Assembly (NCBI RefSeq): GCF_902806685.2 | Contig: NC_048543.1 | Span: 8,094,106-8,158,105, forward strand | Length of the DNA stretch: 64,000 nucleotides | Source of the DNA: Maniola hyperantus | Lineage: Eukaryota > Arthropoda > Insecta > Lepidoptera > Nymphalidae | Direction of reading: 5' to 3' | In this document: positions 21,261 through 33,048 of the stretch, one piece after another | Position numbering within the stretch: position 1 is the stretch's first letter | Layout: each line of letters begins with the position of its first letter | Made by a program: the position numbers and the translations under genes | The notes under the pieces: model-generated | Databases searched by the model: none | What the model was told of the DNA's origin: nothing | Seen by the model: only the letters and a program-made list of their open reading frames with translations

Positions 21261-23610
21261 CAAATATTTACTTTATAATTTTTGCAAGATAGTTATTTAT
21301 CATTACCTGTCTCTTTTTTCCACATGTTGTTATGTATGCACGTCATGTGCGTTTTATTTTAATTTTGCCGCTCTAATTATTTTTTGTAGTAATTCTACGT
21401 CTATTTAATAGCGTTGTGATATACTGCAATGTTAATTTTTTATACCATTACAAAGGTATCTTTACGAAATTATCGTTACGTAACGATACATATAGCATAC
21501 ATAGGTACTTATTTATACCAAGCCAAGATTAAGATACTATCAGAAGAAACTTTACCTAAAAAAAATTGTAAAAGAAACGGGCCGTATCTTCTTGCTTCAT
21601 AACGTTTGTATTGTAATTTGTAACTGTGTATGTACGAGTCTGAGAAAGCTCTTATTTTAGTATTTGCTAACAGACTTGCTCAAAGGTTTTGCATAGGTGG
21701 CTTTAACTTTAAAATTATAGAAACCTCCTACTAATAATAATTTATCTATCTAGACTCTAGAGGAAAAAACTTGAATAAAGACATTCAGCTTGGCGCTTGT
21801 TTTTAGCGCTAACTATTTAACGCTTTGAAATAAAAAGTTGTAATGAGCTGATCAACTTTCGAATGCAACAAAATACTTAATTTGATGTTAAAATAAAGAT
21901 AACTTTCAATAACAGAATTTTCAAAAATTTCGTGGAACAATTAAAAGGTAAGGAAGCAATAAATAAGGTGTGGGAGTGACTGGCAATTGGATTCCTGGAG
22001 GTGGGCTTTGAACGCTGTAATAGAGGAAGAGATCTGACGACGCGATGACATCGATGGGACGGAAAAATAATTATACTTGAGTTACTATAAGCAGCTACGA
22101 TTATATCGCTACCACATGAAAAACCTAAGAAAACAAGTCATTATTTTTAAAAAAACACACACACAACTATGCCCAGCAAAAAACTCATACCTACTTCACA
22201 TTTGAAAATGGCGCCATATAGTCGTTATATTGTTTTTTTTTTTAATTGTAACCAGTGTCACTCGAGATGATGTAAGGACTCCAACGACACCTCATACATG
22301 CAAATCTGTTAAGAGAGATTTAGAAGTTATGGAGAATAAAGAAACTCACTTACATAGATACACCCTGAAAATATTACAACCCTTTTTTCAAGAATTCGCC
22401 TTTTTTGGCAGTCGTGTAATATTGGACAAAAAGAAAATACGAATCTAGAAGGTATAAGGTAGTAGAAGGAATAGGATTTGGCAATAATATCTAATAATAA
22501 AATGCGTGTAAAAATGTTCTTTATCACTGGTGCTTACCATAAGCTTAATTAGCATTACATAATATTAAATAAAAAATCTAAATAACTTCCGGAGACAGGA
22601 CGACACAAAAGCTTATCTCACGTTACAAACGATTATTTAAAATGATTAAAAGCTCATAGCACATAGGTGTATTGAAGATAGAAATCGTTGGCCTAAAGTA
22701 GGTAGGTAGTGTTTCGAAATCAAATTAAATAAATTTATATCGATTGCAATTTTTACGCGTAGGCATTAGCCACTCATGTTTAGTCGGCGATAAATTGGCA
22801 TCACTGCCCACACCGGTACAACACACTTTCTTCTAACGAAAGAAACATCCACCCACGAGTGAATTGACACGATTCGTAGGTGCCGGTTTCAAATCTAGCG
22901 ATTTCCGACTTTTGATGAATTGCGTAATAGTTTCAGAGATTATCCGTTACACTTCATCACATCACGTCCGGTGTTTATCTTGACATAACGTGAGCACTTA
23001 CAAAATTGCTAACGTTTATCCATTTTGTCTCATTGCTTCTATTATGTGAATCCATAAATGATATCTAATTTAAAAAGTTTATTCATCAGTCATCACATAT
23101 TGCGGATTCGTGGATTTCTCTGGAGAACATAATATTTTGGAACGTTCTACTTGTAGAACATAATCGCAACAGTCTACATTTGGAACTTCAAACCTTGTTG
23201 CCAAAGTCGCAAACTCCATGGGCTCTACTGCATCATCATGACTCTATTTCACAACAAAGATACTATTCATTCTAATGATGAATCCACAATAGGCGCTTTC
23301 TTTTTTAACATAGGCTATAACACTTTCGCGATATTATATACCTGCTATGAACGTCATTTAGCAAATTTATTTGAAATGACTGAACTATTAAAAAGAAACC
23401 GTGTCGTGAACAACGACGCGACGCAACGTATTGAAAATACGGAAATGTATAAAAGGTGCACCACGAATGTTTAAATGAATTTTTACATGCAAAACGAAAG
23501 TTGAATACTGACGTTTAGTTAGAAGATACGACTGAATAACCAACTACGCGGGGCTGCAATTACATGTAAGTACATGAATATTTGAAAAGAGCAACCATCG
23601 AGTTTCTTGC
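21261..23610. other. Non-coding sequence, no gene seen
   Basis: AT-rich. Small open frames at 22230-22530 and 23238-23474 have no splice, homology or composition support. Confidence 0.4.
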
Positions 23611-23619
23611 AGATTTCTT

Positions 23620-23715
23620 TTGGTAGGAAGAACATTACAAACCAGTGCAGGATATATTTTTAATGATTCACAAGCACTTGTACAAGTTTTTTGAATAAAA
23701 ATATTTCTATTTCTA
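23620..23715 (+). repeat. LINE/SINE 3' tail fragment
   Basis: GATTCACAAGCACTTGTACA followed by AGTTTTTTGAATAAAAATA resembles the conserved 3' end of common lepidopteran retroposons. A second copy of the same phrase is at 29222-29265. Confidence 0.45.
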
Positions 23716-24077
23716 TTACCTATAGAAGTAAAAAAATATATACAATTTTTAAATAGGTATAGCTTTCATATTTTTATTTAAAGATGATATATTTTATCTG
23801 AAGATAGTGAGTATATTATATTTAAATCCTGTTTAATTCTTGCTCACTGCAAGCCCTACTTATTTAACCTGATTTTGCATTACATTCAAAACCATTACTA
23901 AGCAAAACAAAAATGGAGAAGTCGGACAATCGATTAAAGAGTTGATGCCACCCACAATGCCCGCATCGTTTATAAAATGGCAATGCGTTTCCGTTGTGTG
24001 ACGGACACTTTGATGCGTTTGCATCCCGTTTTAAGCTGTTTTACGCCATATTTGTCCATACAAGTTTGTGTGTGTTG

Positions 24078-24171
24078 CTAAACTTGTAGATCTTTGATAA
24101 TGCCCTGTCGTAAACATTTTGGATGGGATTGTGGATAACGAGCATAGTAGCTTTTATTCGGGACTTTTTCT
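24078..24171 (-). CDS. Weak candidate terminal exon
   Basis: A minus-strand acceptor of the NAGNAG type (TATCAGCAG) precedes about 30 codons ending at a TAG (start EKVPNKSYYARYP). Its entry phase (one base carried from the previous exon) fits the donor of the exon at 25506. No polyadenylation signal is evident close by and nothing was recognised in the peptide, so it may be chance. Confidence 0.15.
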
Positions 24172-25505
24172 GCTGATATAAATAGCATGAATGAATAAGA
24201 CCAACATGAAATGATAAATCTTCTTATTATGCTAAGATATACATACCTACATCTTATTATCCCAGAAGATATTATTATACCCAGGAAGTTTCTCTTTAGA
24301 TACAAGTGTAATTTTACGTAAGATGAATACAATAACTTTTACGTATTTGTTTTTTTTTTGGATCTTTAATCTCTCATGAAATAAAAACGCGGTTGGATAC
24401 AATTTCCTCATTAAAAAAAATCTGAAAACTGCTCTATCAATTTTTCTGTTGTTTTTTTTTTATTATTCAAATGTAGGTACCTACTATTTCAAAAAAATAT
24501 TAAGTACATGTAGAAGTGATTACTGCTTATTAAAATAGTTCATTTTTAAATAATTTAATGGTTTGTTCGCATGGCGACCAACATTGCAATTTGCTTTATT
24601 GCAATGTCTTTCTCGGTACACAACGGTGAATAAATCTATCTTTCGCTTTTTACTGGGTTCTGCCCCAAAGACTTATTTAACGTTCTGGCCTCAAAATAAC
24701 GATGCACTCTACCACGCGATACATAGCTAAAACCCCTCAATATGAATCCATCGCGTTTCGTCCTTGTAAATAAATCTTCGCTCGCCGTTTATTATTCCTT
24801 TCAAAAGTCGCAAGCCGAAAACACAAAACCTGTCATTAACATAATACAAAATTCAATTGTCTGTAAAGTAGATGCCTAATCTGATTTTCATTATCCCACA
24901 CTGAACATTAATAAATATTAAAACAATAGAACATTGCGAATAAGGCATTTTGTGGAGCAAATTGCGAAATTCTTGTTTTTCTGTTCACACGTTAGACAGA
25001 ACTATGTACTGGGTAGTTACCTATCTGTATATTATGCTGTCGTCGCAAAAACTAATAGACATCTAAATCTAAATAGACATCACGTAAGTAGTATATTCAA
25101 TTGAATCTCAAATGTAAGCTGATGCTTGGCTTGATGCTATTAGTATTAGATTCATAGTATATTTCTGAGAGTAGACTCGTGCTCAATAGTAAGCCAGCGA
25201 TGGGTTGATTTTTATACTAGGTAGGTACATACTAAACCAAAAAAACCCGGAAGTATTATTTAAAAATAAAGTACATATTCATTCAACCAATAAATACAAT
25301 ATTTTTTTGTAAAAATAAGAATGTAATAATAATGTTCCTCATTTTATTATTATCATAAAAGCGTGGTTTAGATAATCATGTATCAAAAGTGAGCTAAGAG
25401 GTGCCACGGATACCTACTAAGGATACGGATAATAAAACAGAAGATACTTTGAAAATCGATTTTTATATCATTCAAGTACCAAGTGCAATTTTAATAAAAA
25501 GTTAC

Positions 25506-25680
25506 CTTTGATCCGGTATCCTATCAGCGTGCCCCATTGATTTTTTAAGTCTTCAATCTCTGTTCGTATATTAATCTCACTGGAAAACACCTTCTGCTGA
25601 CCGAGCAGATTTTTCCGACCGCTCTTAGAGTCCGGTTGAAAGAAAGATACGATTTTATGCAGTTTGCTCATTATGCTCAT
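25506..25680 (-). CDS. Alternative first exon (short isoform), same minus-strand gene
   Basis: Minus strand: 58 codons plus one base, from ATG at 25680 (a second ATG at 25671) to a donor, ATCAAAG then GTAACT. The peptide starts MSIMSKLHKIVSFFQPDSK and ends KNQWGTLIGYRIK, with a short charged helical stretch (EINIRTEIEDLKNQW). The frame is open further upstream without an ATG, and no pyrimidine-rich acceptor precedes the ATGs, which favours a first exon over an internal one. It ends in phase 1, like every other exon of the gene after the first. The upstream 25855-26000 region is less AT-rich than its surroundings and could contain the promoter. An internal exon starting after the AG near 25726 is the alternative. 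Confidence 0.4.
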
Positions 25681-25854
25681 AAAAAAAGTATGCAATTTAA
25701 TTTTTTCACACAGTTCTAGGTACTCACGAATCCGAAGACTAACGGTAAATGAAAACGAGCATTTCACAGTTGGATTAATTTAGCTAAAGTAGAACAACCG
25801 CACGTCTTGCCTTGTGAAAAGTTTGATATTTTACATTTTATATTGACACTTATT

Positions 25855-26000
25855 TACTTGACGGACAGAAGCGGTTTTTTGTGTTGGCTGGTCGGATGCA
25901 CGAGCTACAGTGTCGTGTCGCTTGCCCCCTCGTCTATCGCTTCACTTTCTTCAGGCATGGCAGTTCAAGAAACTTGCATTGTATGCCTATCGCTCACCCT
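25855..26000 (-). promoter_or_regulatory. Possible promoter or 5' UTR region of the short isoform
   Basis: A locally GC-richer patch lies about 180 to 320 bp upstream of the ATG at 25680 on the minus strand. No TATA box or clear initiator was identified. The plus-strand frame through it (25807-26106) has no other support. Confidence 0.2.
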
Positions 26001-26179
26001 CAATCAGGGAGTTTTGCAATATATAAATTTCCCGTTTAAACGGTATCTTTGCCCGTACTACTCATTCATTAGTTTTTCATTAATAATACCCATTACCACT
26101 CAATAATCCCTAATTAATACACAGCCGAAAGCAATAATATAGACAGGATAAGTTGAATCGAATCACGTTCTTACTGTTT

Positions 26180-26850
26180 TTAGGGTTCCGTACCCAATTA
26201 AAACGGAGACCTACTAATCACTCTGCTGTTTGTATGTCTGTCTGTCTGTCCGTGTGTCACGGGTCTCTACTTCGTAGATGAAATGAGTCACAAACCAGAA
26301 TTTTTTGTCTTTGGTATAAAATGTCTACTCAAAACCGAATATTGAAAATTAGAAATCCAATTAAATTATTTTTTCATGCATGAAAAAGGAGCCTTTTTTA
26401 CCCAAGCATGTGGGTATCATTCTATAGAACTCATCGAGTAGAATTTATTTTTTATTATTTAAATTGAGAAATGGCGGGTCGTCCAAGTAGTCAGTTATAG
26501 ACCATTTTTGTGATGCAGTTTATCTCAAAAACTTAGTTAAGAATATGAAATTTTGGTATATTTTGGTATATTATGTACCTACCTACCTAGCTTAAGTCCC
26601 TTCCCGAGATGCAAGTTATCCCTACACCAAATTTCGTCAAAATCGGTTGTACGGATAGGCCGTGAAAGAATAGCAGGCAGACAGACAGACACACTTTCGC
26701 ATTTATAATATTAGTATGGATTTAAAGTTTAAATAACAAATACTGAAAATCACGATGCATAAAGTAGTTTGCAAGCTTTGACTAAAACATAATTATATAC
26801 CTGCGGAACCAAAAGAGCGAGGCCCGACTCGGACTTGGCCGGTTTTTTTT
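26180..26850 (-). repeat. 'accggccaagtgcgag' family repeat, antisense, with nested type B tail
   Basis: The left end is TAGGGTTCCGTACCCAATTA with GTCTGTCTGTCTGTCC. The right end is CTCGGACTTGGCCGGTTTTT. Inside, 26590-26720 is a plus-strand type B repeat tail (CTTCCCGAGATGCAAG, GGCCGTGAAAGAATAGCAGG, ACACTTTCGCATTTATAATA), so a second element was inserted into the first. Confidence 0.65.
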
Positions 26851-27061
26851 GTTCGGTCTTTAAAATGTTTGGTGCAGAATAAAAAGGTAAAAATGATGAT
26901 CCGTCGAAAATAATACCGACGCTACATTTAGGTAGATTGTACCTAGGTACAATCACTTTTTTTAAAAATAAAACAAAAATGTAACTACTTATGTTATATA
27001 AACGCCATACCTACACGTAATGAGGTGCACAATTAAAATTCATACCTGTGCCTTACTTATC

Positions 27062-27325
27062 TCAGTAATCTTAAATATATAAAAGGAAAGGGTGACTGAC
27101 TGACTGACTGACTGACTGACTGAATGACTGACTGACTGATCTATCAACGCACAGCTCAAACTACTGGACGGATCGGGCTGAAATTTGGCATGCAGATAGC
27201 TATTATGACGTAGGCATCCGCTAAGAAAGGATTTTTGAAAATTCAACCCCTAAGGGGGTGAAATAGGGGTTTAAAATTTGTGAAGTCCACGCGGACGAAG
27301 TCGCGAGCATAAGCTAGTTTATATT
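27062..27325 (-). repeat. Type A repeat, full copy, antisense
   Basis: A TATATAAAAGGAAAGGGTGA start with seven GACT repeats, then CACAGCTCAAACTACTGGAC and GGGCTGAAATTTGGCATGCA, ending GTCCACGCGGACGAAGTCGC and GAGCATAAGCTAG. This is the reverse of the copies at 10685 and 51640. Confidence 0.8.
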
Positions 27326-27789
27326 ATAACGCACCATGGCACTGCGCTTTCTTTTAACTCGATTACGAGGAAAGTGGAAAATTTTGTGTCATTTAATTAA
27401 TGAAACCCCTTATGATGATGAAAATACGCCTCTTTCTTCTAACTCTAGGTAGGCAAAACCTACGTAAAATATAGGTATAGTAAATATGAAGCAAACATGA
27501 CAAGATCGATTTCAAGGGGAAATCTATGTTATAAGAACTAGGGCGTGACCGGTAGGCGGTAATGCGAGAACTTTGTAGAGGATAAACGAAGCATGAGATT
27601 TCAAATCAAGCTAACCAACGACGTTAATGTACACACACTAGATGGGTGATTCCGAACAATATCGTGTTCTATGAACTATCAGTATGACACTAATCAATTT
27701 GTAAGCTAAAATAAATTACAGCCCGCATATTTTTGTTCTGAATGGCTCTTCTAGTGCTAAGTACATAGGTCGTTGGGGCCCTAGTTATA

Positions 27790-27968
27790 CAGTACGCGGC
27801 AGAAAATAATGTACATTGGCCTTTCCAATGTCATTTCGGCTTTGTAGAGCATTGTCTCTGTCACTCATACCTATGCGACGTTTGTGTCGGTTTCAACGAC
27901 AGAGGCAATGCTCTACAAACCCCGCATCTCTTTCAAGGTCGATGTACATTATATTCTGCCGCGTACTG
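27790..27968. mobile_element. MITE family C, copy 1
   Basis: A 179-bp hairpin element with ends CAGTACGCGGCAGAA and TTCTGCCGCGTACTG (15-bp perfect inverted repeat), flanked by TA on both sides as a TA target duplication would give. The inner arms GTAGAGCATTGTCTCTGTC and GACAGAGGCAATGCTCTAC also pair. No coding capacity. Confidence 0.85.
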
Positions 27969-28344
27969 TACATAACCACCTCTCTTGTCTACATTTTGTG
28001 ATATCAAAGCATTAAGAGTTAAGACTATGTTAAGGCACCTTTTCATAACCTATCTACTGACTGATTTGACGGTTTAAGGGGGTTTTGCGCTGCGACAAAA
28101 ATTGGGTTTAATAAAAAAATTAAACCTAACCCACCATTAATTTTAAAAAGTAAGAACAACCTTATTATAAATTTGCAGCGTGTTACTAATTTTTTTGGCA
28201 ATGTTATTAACAAAAAACCCGTTTCACCCCTTTTCAACCCTTTCCGTACACCCCAGAACGCTGCAAAATCACACGGTAAGTTATTTCACCTTCTTTAAAA
28301 ACACCCTACAATCAAGTTACTTTCGGGTTTTGGCTTTAATGACT

Positions 28345-28600
28345 GGCCTACACTAAGCTAACAGGTCTAAATCTAGTGCTATCCTTTTTCGCAAGCAACA
28401 TTATGAAAGGGATAGCAATAGATTTAGACGTGCCATTTTAGTTTAGTTTAGAGTGTGGCTAATTCCTTTGTACACAATCTCTAAACTAAACTAAAATATC
28501 AAATAATAAAGGAAAGCACTAGATTTAAACCTGTTAATTTAGTTTAGTTTAGAGATTGTGTACTAGAGAATCGGCCCTTGTGTACAAAGAAATTAGCCCC
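28345..28600. mobile_element. MITE family A, outer copy split by another copy
   Basis: The middle (CATTATGAAAGGGATAGCAA) and the right arm (TTTTAGTTTAGTTTAGAG) are followed not by ATTGTGTAC but by a second family A element. After that, the missing end (TTGTGTACAAAGAAATTAGC then CCC) resumes at 28578. The left arm is internally deleted. Confidence 0.75.
28455..28577. mobile_element. MITE family A, inner copy nested in its own kind
   Basis: Ends GTGGCTAATTCC and GAGAATCGGCCC, with arms TGTACACAATCTCTAAAC and GTTTAGAGATTGTGTACT. At 123 bp it is about 40 bp shorter than the copies at 7981 and 10477, lacking much of the central hairpin. Confidence 0.75.
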
Positions 28601-28914
28601 AATAATCTTTGTAAATCGATGCTTAATATGGCTTACAACGCCATCTGTTGCGTATTAGGTGAACTACGTCACCAACACTGAAGTAAGGTTTTAATAGTAA
28701 CAAATGTCGATAGATGGCACTAGTAGTATAAAATGTCCTGTTTCATTGCGGATAAATTATTATTGTAAAATCACAAAATGTGGAAGTCTGTCAGCAGCTG
28801 GTCCCAGCATAACCACCGCATTTCGTACACTGCAGATAATATTTACAATAGTGTATGAAATGCGTACTTATATCATAATTTTATTGTTTTTGAATATAGT
28901 ATAGCTGCGCTTAC

Positions 28915-29061
28915 CTTTGGTCGTGGCGAGCGTGTTAGGTCTCTGTGCAGGCACTCTGAGTGTTGGTGGTTTTCGCGGCGAAGGAGGCGGGGCGAGGGAG
29001 TTGCGAGCACGCACCGCAACCGGTGACGATGACAGCTTTTGGACCACGCCATTTTTCTTGG
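28915..29061 (-). CDS. Internal exon (147 bp), Pro/Ser/Arg-rich segment
   Basis: The minus-strand acceptor is a long T tract then CAG; the donor is ACCAAAG then GTAAGC. Entering with one base from the previous exon, the open frame is AKKNGVVQKLSSSPVAVRA, continuing RNSLAPPPSPRKPPTLRVPA and ending NTLATTK plus one base. A different open frame across the same bases reads into the acceptor tract and is a shadow. The exon is 49 codons of phase 1 to phase 1, so skipping it keeps the frame. Several SP/TP sites in a basic, proline-rich context suggest a disordered, phosphorylated linker. No domain was recognised. Confidence 0.7.
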
Positions 29062-29221
29062 CTGAAAAAAAAAAACCAGTTAATTGAGTGAGGTAGGTTC
29101 ATCGAGTACATAATTTCGGAATAGTTCTTCATCGCGTGATGTAAATGTTTTGTTTGAAAGATGTTTGTTTTGAAGACAATTTGTAAAATAAATTAACCGC
29201 AAGTTGGTAAATTAAATTATT

Positions 29222-29265
29222 TGACGATCCAAAAGCACTTGTAAAAGTTTAGTTGAATAAAAACC
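29222..29265 (+). repeat. LINE/SINE 3' tail fragment
   Basis: GACGATCCAAAAGCACTTGT followed by AAAAGTTTAGTTGAATAAAA is the same retroposon tail as at 23620. It lies in the intron between the two small exons. Confidence 0.5.
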
Positions 29266-29580
29266 ACGGTTTTTACACATTAGGTACCTACCTATTAAGT
29301 AGTAGCGGCAGGCAACGCCGCGTCTTTTGTATAGGTATAAAAATATAAATAATCAAGTCAGTATTTCGTCAACGGAGGAATGAAGGAGACATATTGTGAC
29401 CCTACCACATCAGCACCACTCGTCATATTAATATTAGTTTAGAAAACGGAACCCTCGGTGGGCAAGTCCGGAGGTGTTCGAATTTTTATAATGCTAGTCA
29501 GAGTTCTCCCTAGTACGAGGTATCCATTAAAATATGTAGACACCGCTCCGTTACGCATAATAAAATTGAGTATGACTCAC

Positions 29581-29667
29581 CCGTCGTCGCAGGGGGAGGC
29601 TGGGGTGCTGCTGGAGGGCGACTAGGGGTAGTAGGCGTCGGAGCGCTTTCCCGCTTCTTCCCATTTC
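29581..29667 (-). CDS. Internal exon (87 bp), Pro/Thr-rich segment
   Basis: Minus strand: acceptor TTATTTCTGTTTCAG, donor ACGACGG then GTGAGT. It enters with one carried base and leaves with one, 29 codons in all, encoding NGKKRESAPTPTTPSRPPAA then PQPPPATT. Phase and frame match the donors at 55369 and 35179 upstream and the acceptor at 29061 downstream. The TPTTPSRPP motif is a candidate for proline-directed phosphorylation. The composition is low-complexity and probably disordered. Skipping it would not shift the frame. Confidence 0.7.
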
Positions 29668-29864
29668 CTGAAACAGAAATAATTATACACATCAATAACG
29701 GTGACTCAGAACTTTATGTGGAAAATTTTATGCAGTAAACTTGTAACATTGGCAATGGCAATTGCGATAATCGCAGGTAAGTATATTACCAAAGTACTCT
29801 GGTGATTGCAGGAATAATTGTTTTTATTGCTTGTTTAGATAAGCTGGTAACGGCGCGGTAGGTA

Positions 29865-30045
29865 CAGTAGCCGGCAAGAAATTGTACCTACATCGACCTT
29901 CAGAATGAGATTTCGGCTTTGTAGAGCGTTGTCTCTGTCCTGTCACTCATACGTATGTGACGTTTTGTTGGTCTCAACGACAGAGACAATGCTCTAGGAA
30001 ACCTTTTTCTAAAGGTGGATGTACAATATTTTCTGCTGCGTACTG
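29865..30045. mobile_element. MITE family C, copy 2
   Basis: A 181-bp relative of the copy at 27790: ends CAGTAGCCGGCAAGAA and TTTTCTGCTGCGTACTG, TA on both sides, and the same inner arms around GTAGAGCGTTGTCTCTGTC. More diverged at its left end. Confidence 0.8.
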
Positions 30046-30224
30046 TATTATCAAAGGATTATTATAGACGTTGTCTTAGATAAATCATTCTACTGAGAGA
30101 TAGACGTTGTATTGTGGGTAAAAAATAAAAATACATGTAGGTAATCGAATAAAAGTCATGAGAATGTTTTAATTTGCCCCTTCTATCGTATACATTTTAA
30201 CATGTTTATTCATTTTTAACCGAC

Positions 30225-30420
30225 TTCAAAAAAAGGAGGAGGTTCTCAATTCGATGTATGTTCCCCGATTACTCGAAAACGTCTGGACCGATTTTGAAAA
30301 TTCTTTTTTTGTTTGAAAGGGTATACTTCAAAGTTGGTCCCATTTCAATTTAGTGAATATCTGATGAACATCTTCGAAGATAGATACTGGAACTCCTCAA
30401 CTGATAAGAGTAAATTGCTC
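30225..30420 (+). repeat. 'aaccgacttcaaaaaaggaggagg' repeat
   Basis: Starts AACCGACTTCAAAAAAAGGA then GGAGGTTCTCAATTCGATGT, a widespread lepidopteran repeat. Further blocks are ACTCGAAAACGTCTGGACCG and TCTGATGAACATCTTCG. It abuts the foldback at 30526, which also starts with an AACCGACTTC word. Confidence 0.6.
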
Positions 30421-30525
30421 GCGATCAGTGTAATAGCTTAGTAAACAGTAGATTTTTAACCAGTCATAGCATAATTCCATGGGGCCACTAAAAATTGTGA
30501 AATAAAATTTTTTTACAAAAAAAAT

Positions 30526-30831
30526 AAAAACCGACTTCGTTACACAAACACTAAAAATTGAAAAATAATTTAATTTATTACCGAATATATTATGTATACA
30601 AGAGTTAATATAGTTCCATAATAATATTTTTTGGGGTCGGTGCCAATGAGGTGCCATTGTGGAGTCCCATAAAAATATGAAGTCTAGACGATTCGCGCAG
30701 CTAAAGCTAATTGGCACCGGCACCAAAAAGTATTATTATGGAACTATATTAACTCTTGTATACATAATATATTCGGTAATAAATTAAATTATTTTTCAAT
30801 TTTTAGTGTTTGTGTAACGAAGTCGGTTTTT
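30526..30831. repeat. Long foldback: 122-bp arms, 62-bp loop
   Basis: The left arm 30526-30647 and right arm 30710-30831 are reverse complements with three mismatches by my alignment (about 119 of 122). Outer ends are AAAAACCGACTTCGTTACAC and its complement. The loop is 30648-30709. The minus-strand open frame spanning it is a by-product. Transcription would give a long hairpin RNA. Confidence 0.85.
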
Positions 30832-31369
30832 ATACAATAGAACGTTTACCTACTGTTTACTTTTTCACCATACCTACAGACATACTGTATGGAATCTTTC
30901 CTTAAATTGTTATCCCCTTTGTAACTCTGATATCTGTACGGAATTTGCATGCAGTGTTTACTTTTAAATGATTAAAGATAGTTGTGCATGATAGAAAATC
31001 TAAGTATTTATTATAGTTAGTAAGTTTTATGTTAAAATCGCTAGTAAACCATTCAATAAAAAATTAAAAAATATACTGATGTTGTAAACGTATATACTGA
31101 TGTTATCTACCTATATAGGGCCGCATTTAGCGCAGATTTGTCTGTTTATTATGGATTTAGGTTTTTAAAATCCTAGGGAAGCTTTTGATTTTACGAGATA
31201 AAAAGTTCGCTTACTATTATGTAGTACCTATGTAAGTTATTATGTAGGTGGCTATTAAAAATTTCAAAATATAAAGATATTTATTTCAGGTAGGCTAATT
31301 AATAAAAATAGTATTAAAAAATGAGTTCTTTTAAAAATGAGATTAGCTGCAAGAATATGATATAATAAA

Positions 31370-33043
31370 TAAATAAGTAAAAAAATAGATTAGTACCTAC
31401 TATACCTATAGTATGCGACAGGTCGAGATGCCAATCGAGTTGAGGACGCCCCGCACACCCGCACAGCCCCCGCGATAATACGGTGCGGGCGAGCCCGGGT
31501 GACGTACGGGTGTGTGGGCGTCGCGTCGTCCCGCTTCATACCCCGATTGCCATCTCAACCTGTCGCGGACTATAGGTACCTTAAGTTAAAGTATAAATTT
31601 TAACGATAATTTATTGCAGTACTTAAAATACAATTTATTGTACTTTTTGACCTTCAGCTATCGGACTTGTCTAGACACATTCTTTGTTCTCTCTTATAAA
31701 AATACAATTAATAATAATATTTCTTTACTCGTGTGGGTTTAGGTTTTTTTTAATTCCTTGGGAAATTTTTGATTTCCCGAGATAAAAAGTATAGCCTATA
31801 TCAATTTTAGGATTTAGGTTTGGTATTTAGGTTTTAAATCCCAATCTTTTTGATTTACCGGGACAAATGTTAGCCTACGTCCGTCCTTGGGATGCAAGCT
31901 ATCTCCTACCAAATTTAATTCAAATCGGTCAAACTGATGGGCCGTGAAAAGCGAGCAGACAGACAGATAGACAGACACTCTTTCACATTTATAATAAGTA
32001 TTAGAAGGTATGGCAGCATGGATTTTCGAGCTCTATTGTTAGTGGTTATGTACCCACTCTTGTTGTTTTGTCACTTGTTACACAGTACCTACCTACCACT
32101 AATTACTAACATGCCAAACGAAAGTTGACTAGGTAGACATAATTTTACATAAGCCAGGTGATATCAGCCTGCTTTCGAAAAATAGGAAGTGTGCATTGAT
32201 ATTAACTTGTTATATCGAATTACTGTCATTATAAAATAATACGCTAAGTATTAAATTTCCGAGAAAAAAAATTGTTAAGGTCTTAAGAAATATTCCAAGG
32301 CTTCCAAGATGATGAAAACTATTCTCTCAATGCAAAAAAACAACTATCATAATTGATGAAATAGGTAGGTGATAGGTATACCAATTGCCAACATAGAGTA
32401 GGAGAAAAATAAGAAACAGTTTCCTTTTGCAGAGTTGCAAGTAAAGACATAAAATAAAGGCGTAAAAATTATCACCACTCTTAGAATAACAATCACACCA
32501 CTATATCATCTTACAAATGCATGACATGCATCTTACAAATCTTATGAACCGACTATCAAAAAGTGTAATTTATTACCTATTTTGAACAAACCATTTGATT
32601 TGATTATATCATGCTATGTAACGATACTAGAAGATGGCCAAAACTTCATCCGCGTTGGTTCAGGTGTTTTAAAAAATCCCATTGGTCAAATAGCATATTA
32701 AATTTTTGCGTACTCTGATCTACGGTCGCTCAAATAGAGACGCTGCTGCCTTAACACAAAAGCAGTTGCCTGGTTGAGGCAGCGTTTCTAAAGAAAGGAA
32801 CTTTAGTTCAAACTCGAAACGTGCGTTTAGTGTAGACGGACGAGCAAACGTCGCGTAGGTACGTTTGCTCGTTTAGGCTTAGTTATTGTTCTTAGGATAT
32901 TGTAGTCAAGCGCATGCCAATATCTGGCATACAAATGATACTAAGTAGTACAATACACAAAGATAAAAAAGGCATCACGATAGCTAGTTACCTAGTTCAT
33001 ACCTGCTTCATATCCTCATACGCTACATTATAATATCAGTTCC
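31370..33043. repeat. 1.67-kb tandem duplication, unit 1
   Basis: The unit repeats at 33049-34722 with a constant offset of 1679 bp. The only difference I found by eye is A at 32205 versus G at 33884. It contains a family B MITE (31407-31574), a type B repeat tail (about 31860-31995) and a LINE 3' UTR block (about 32470-32560). It lies in the intron between the exons at 35179 and 29667. Confidence 0.9.
31407..31574. mobile_element. MITE family B (GC-rich hairpin), in duplication unit 1
   Basis: A 168-bp GC-rich palindromic element in AT-rich DNA: left TATAGTATGCGACAGGTCGA, right CAACCTGTCGCGGACTATA. The inner arms GCCCCGCACACCCGCAC and GTGTGTGGGCG pair. Related copies are at 33086, 55587 and 59753. 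No coding capacity. Confidence 0.8.
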
Positions 33044-33048
33044 TTGTG

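Noticed and set aside
28935..29132. 65-codon minus-strand frame over the 29061 exon
   Set aside because: It reads through the acceptor poly-T tract; the splice phases select a different frame (AKKNGVV...), so this is a shadow.
30397..30726. 109-codon minus-strand frame
   Set aside because: It lies over one arm of the foldback and its flanking repeat.
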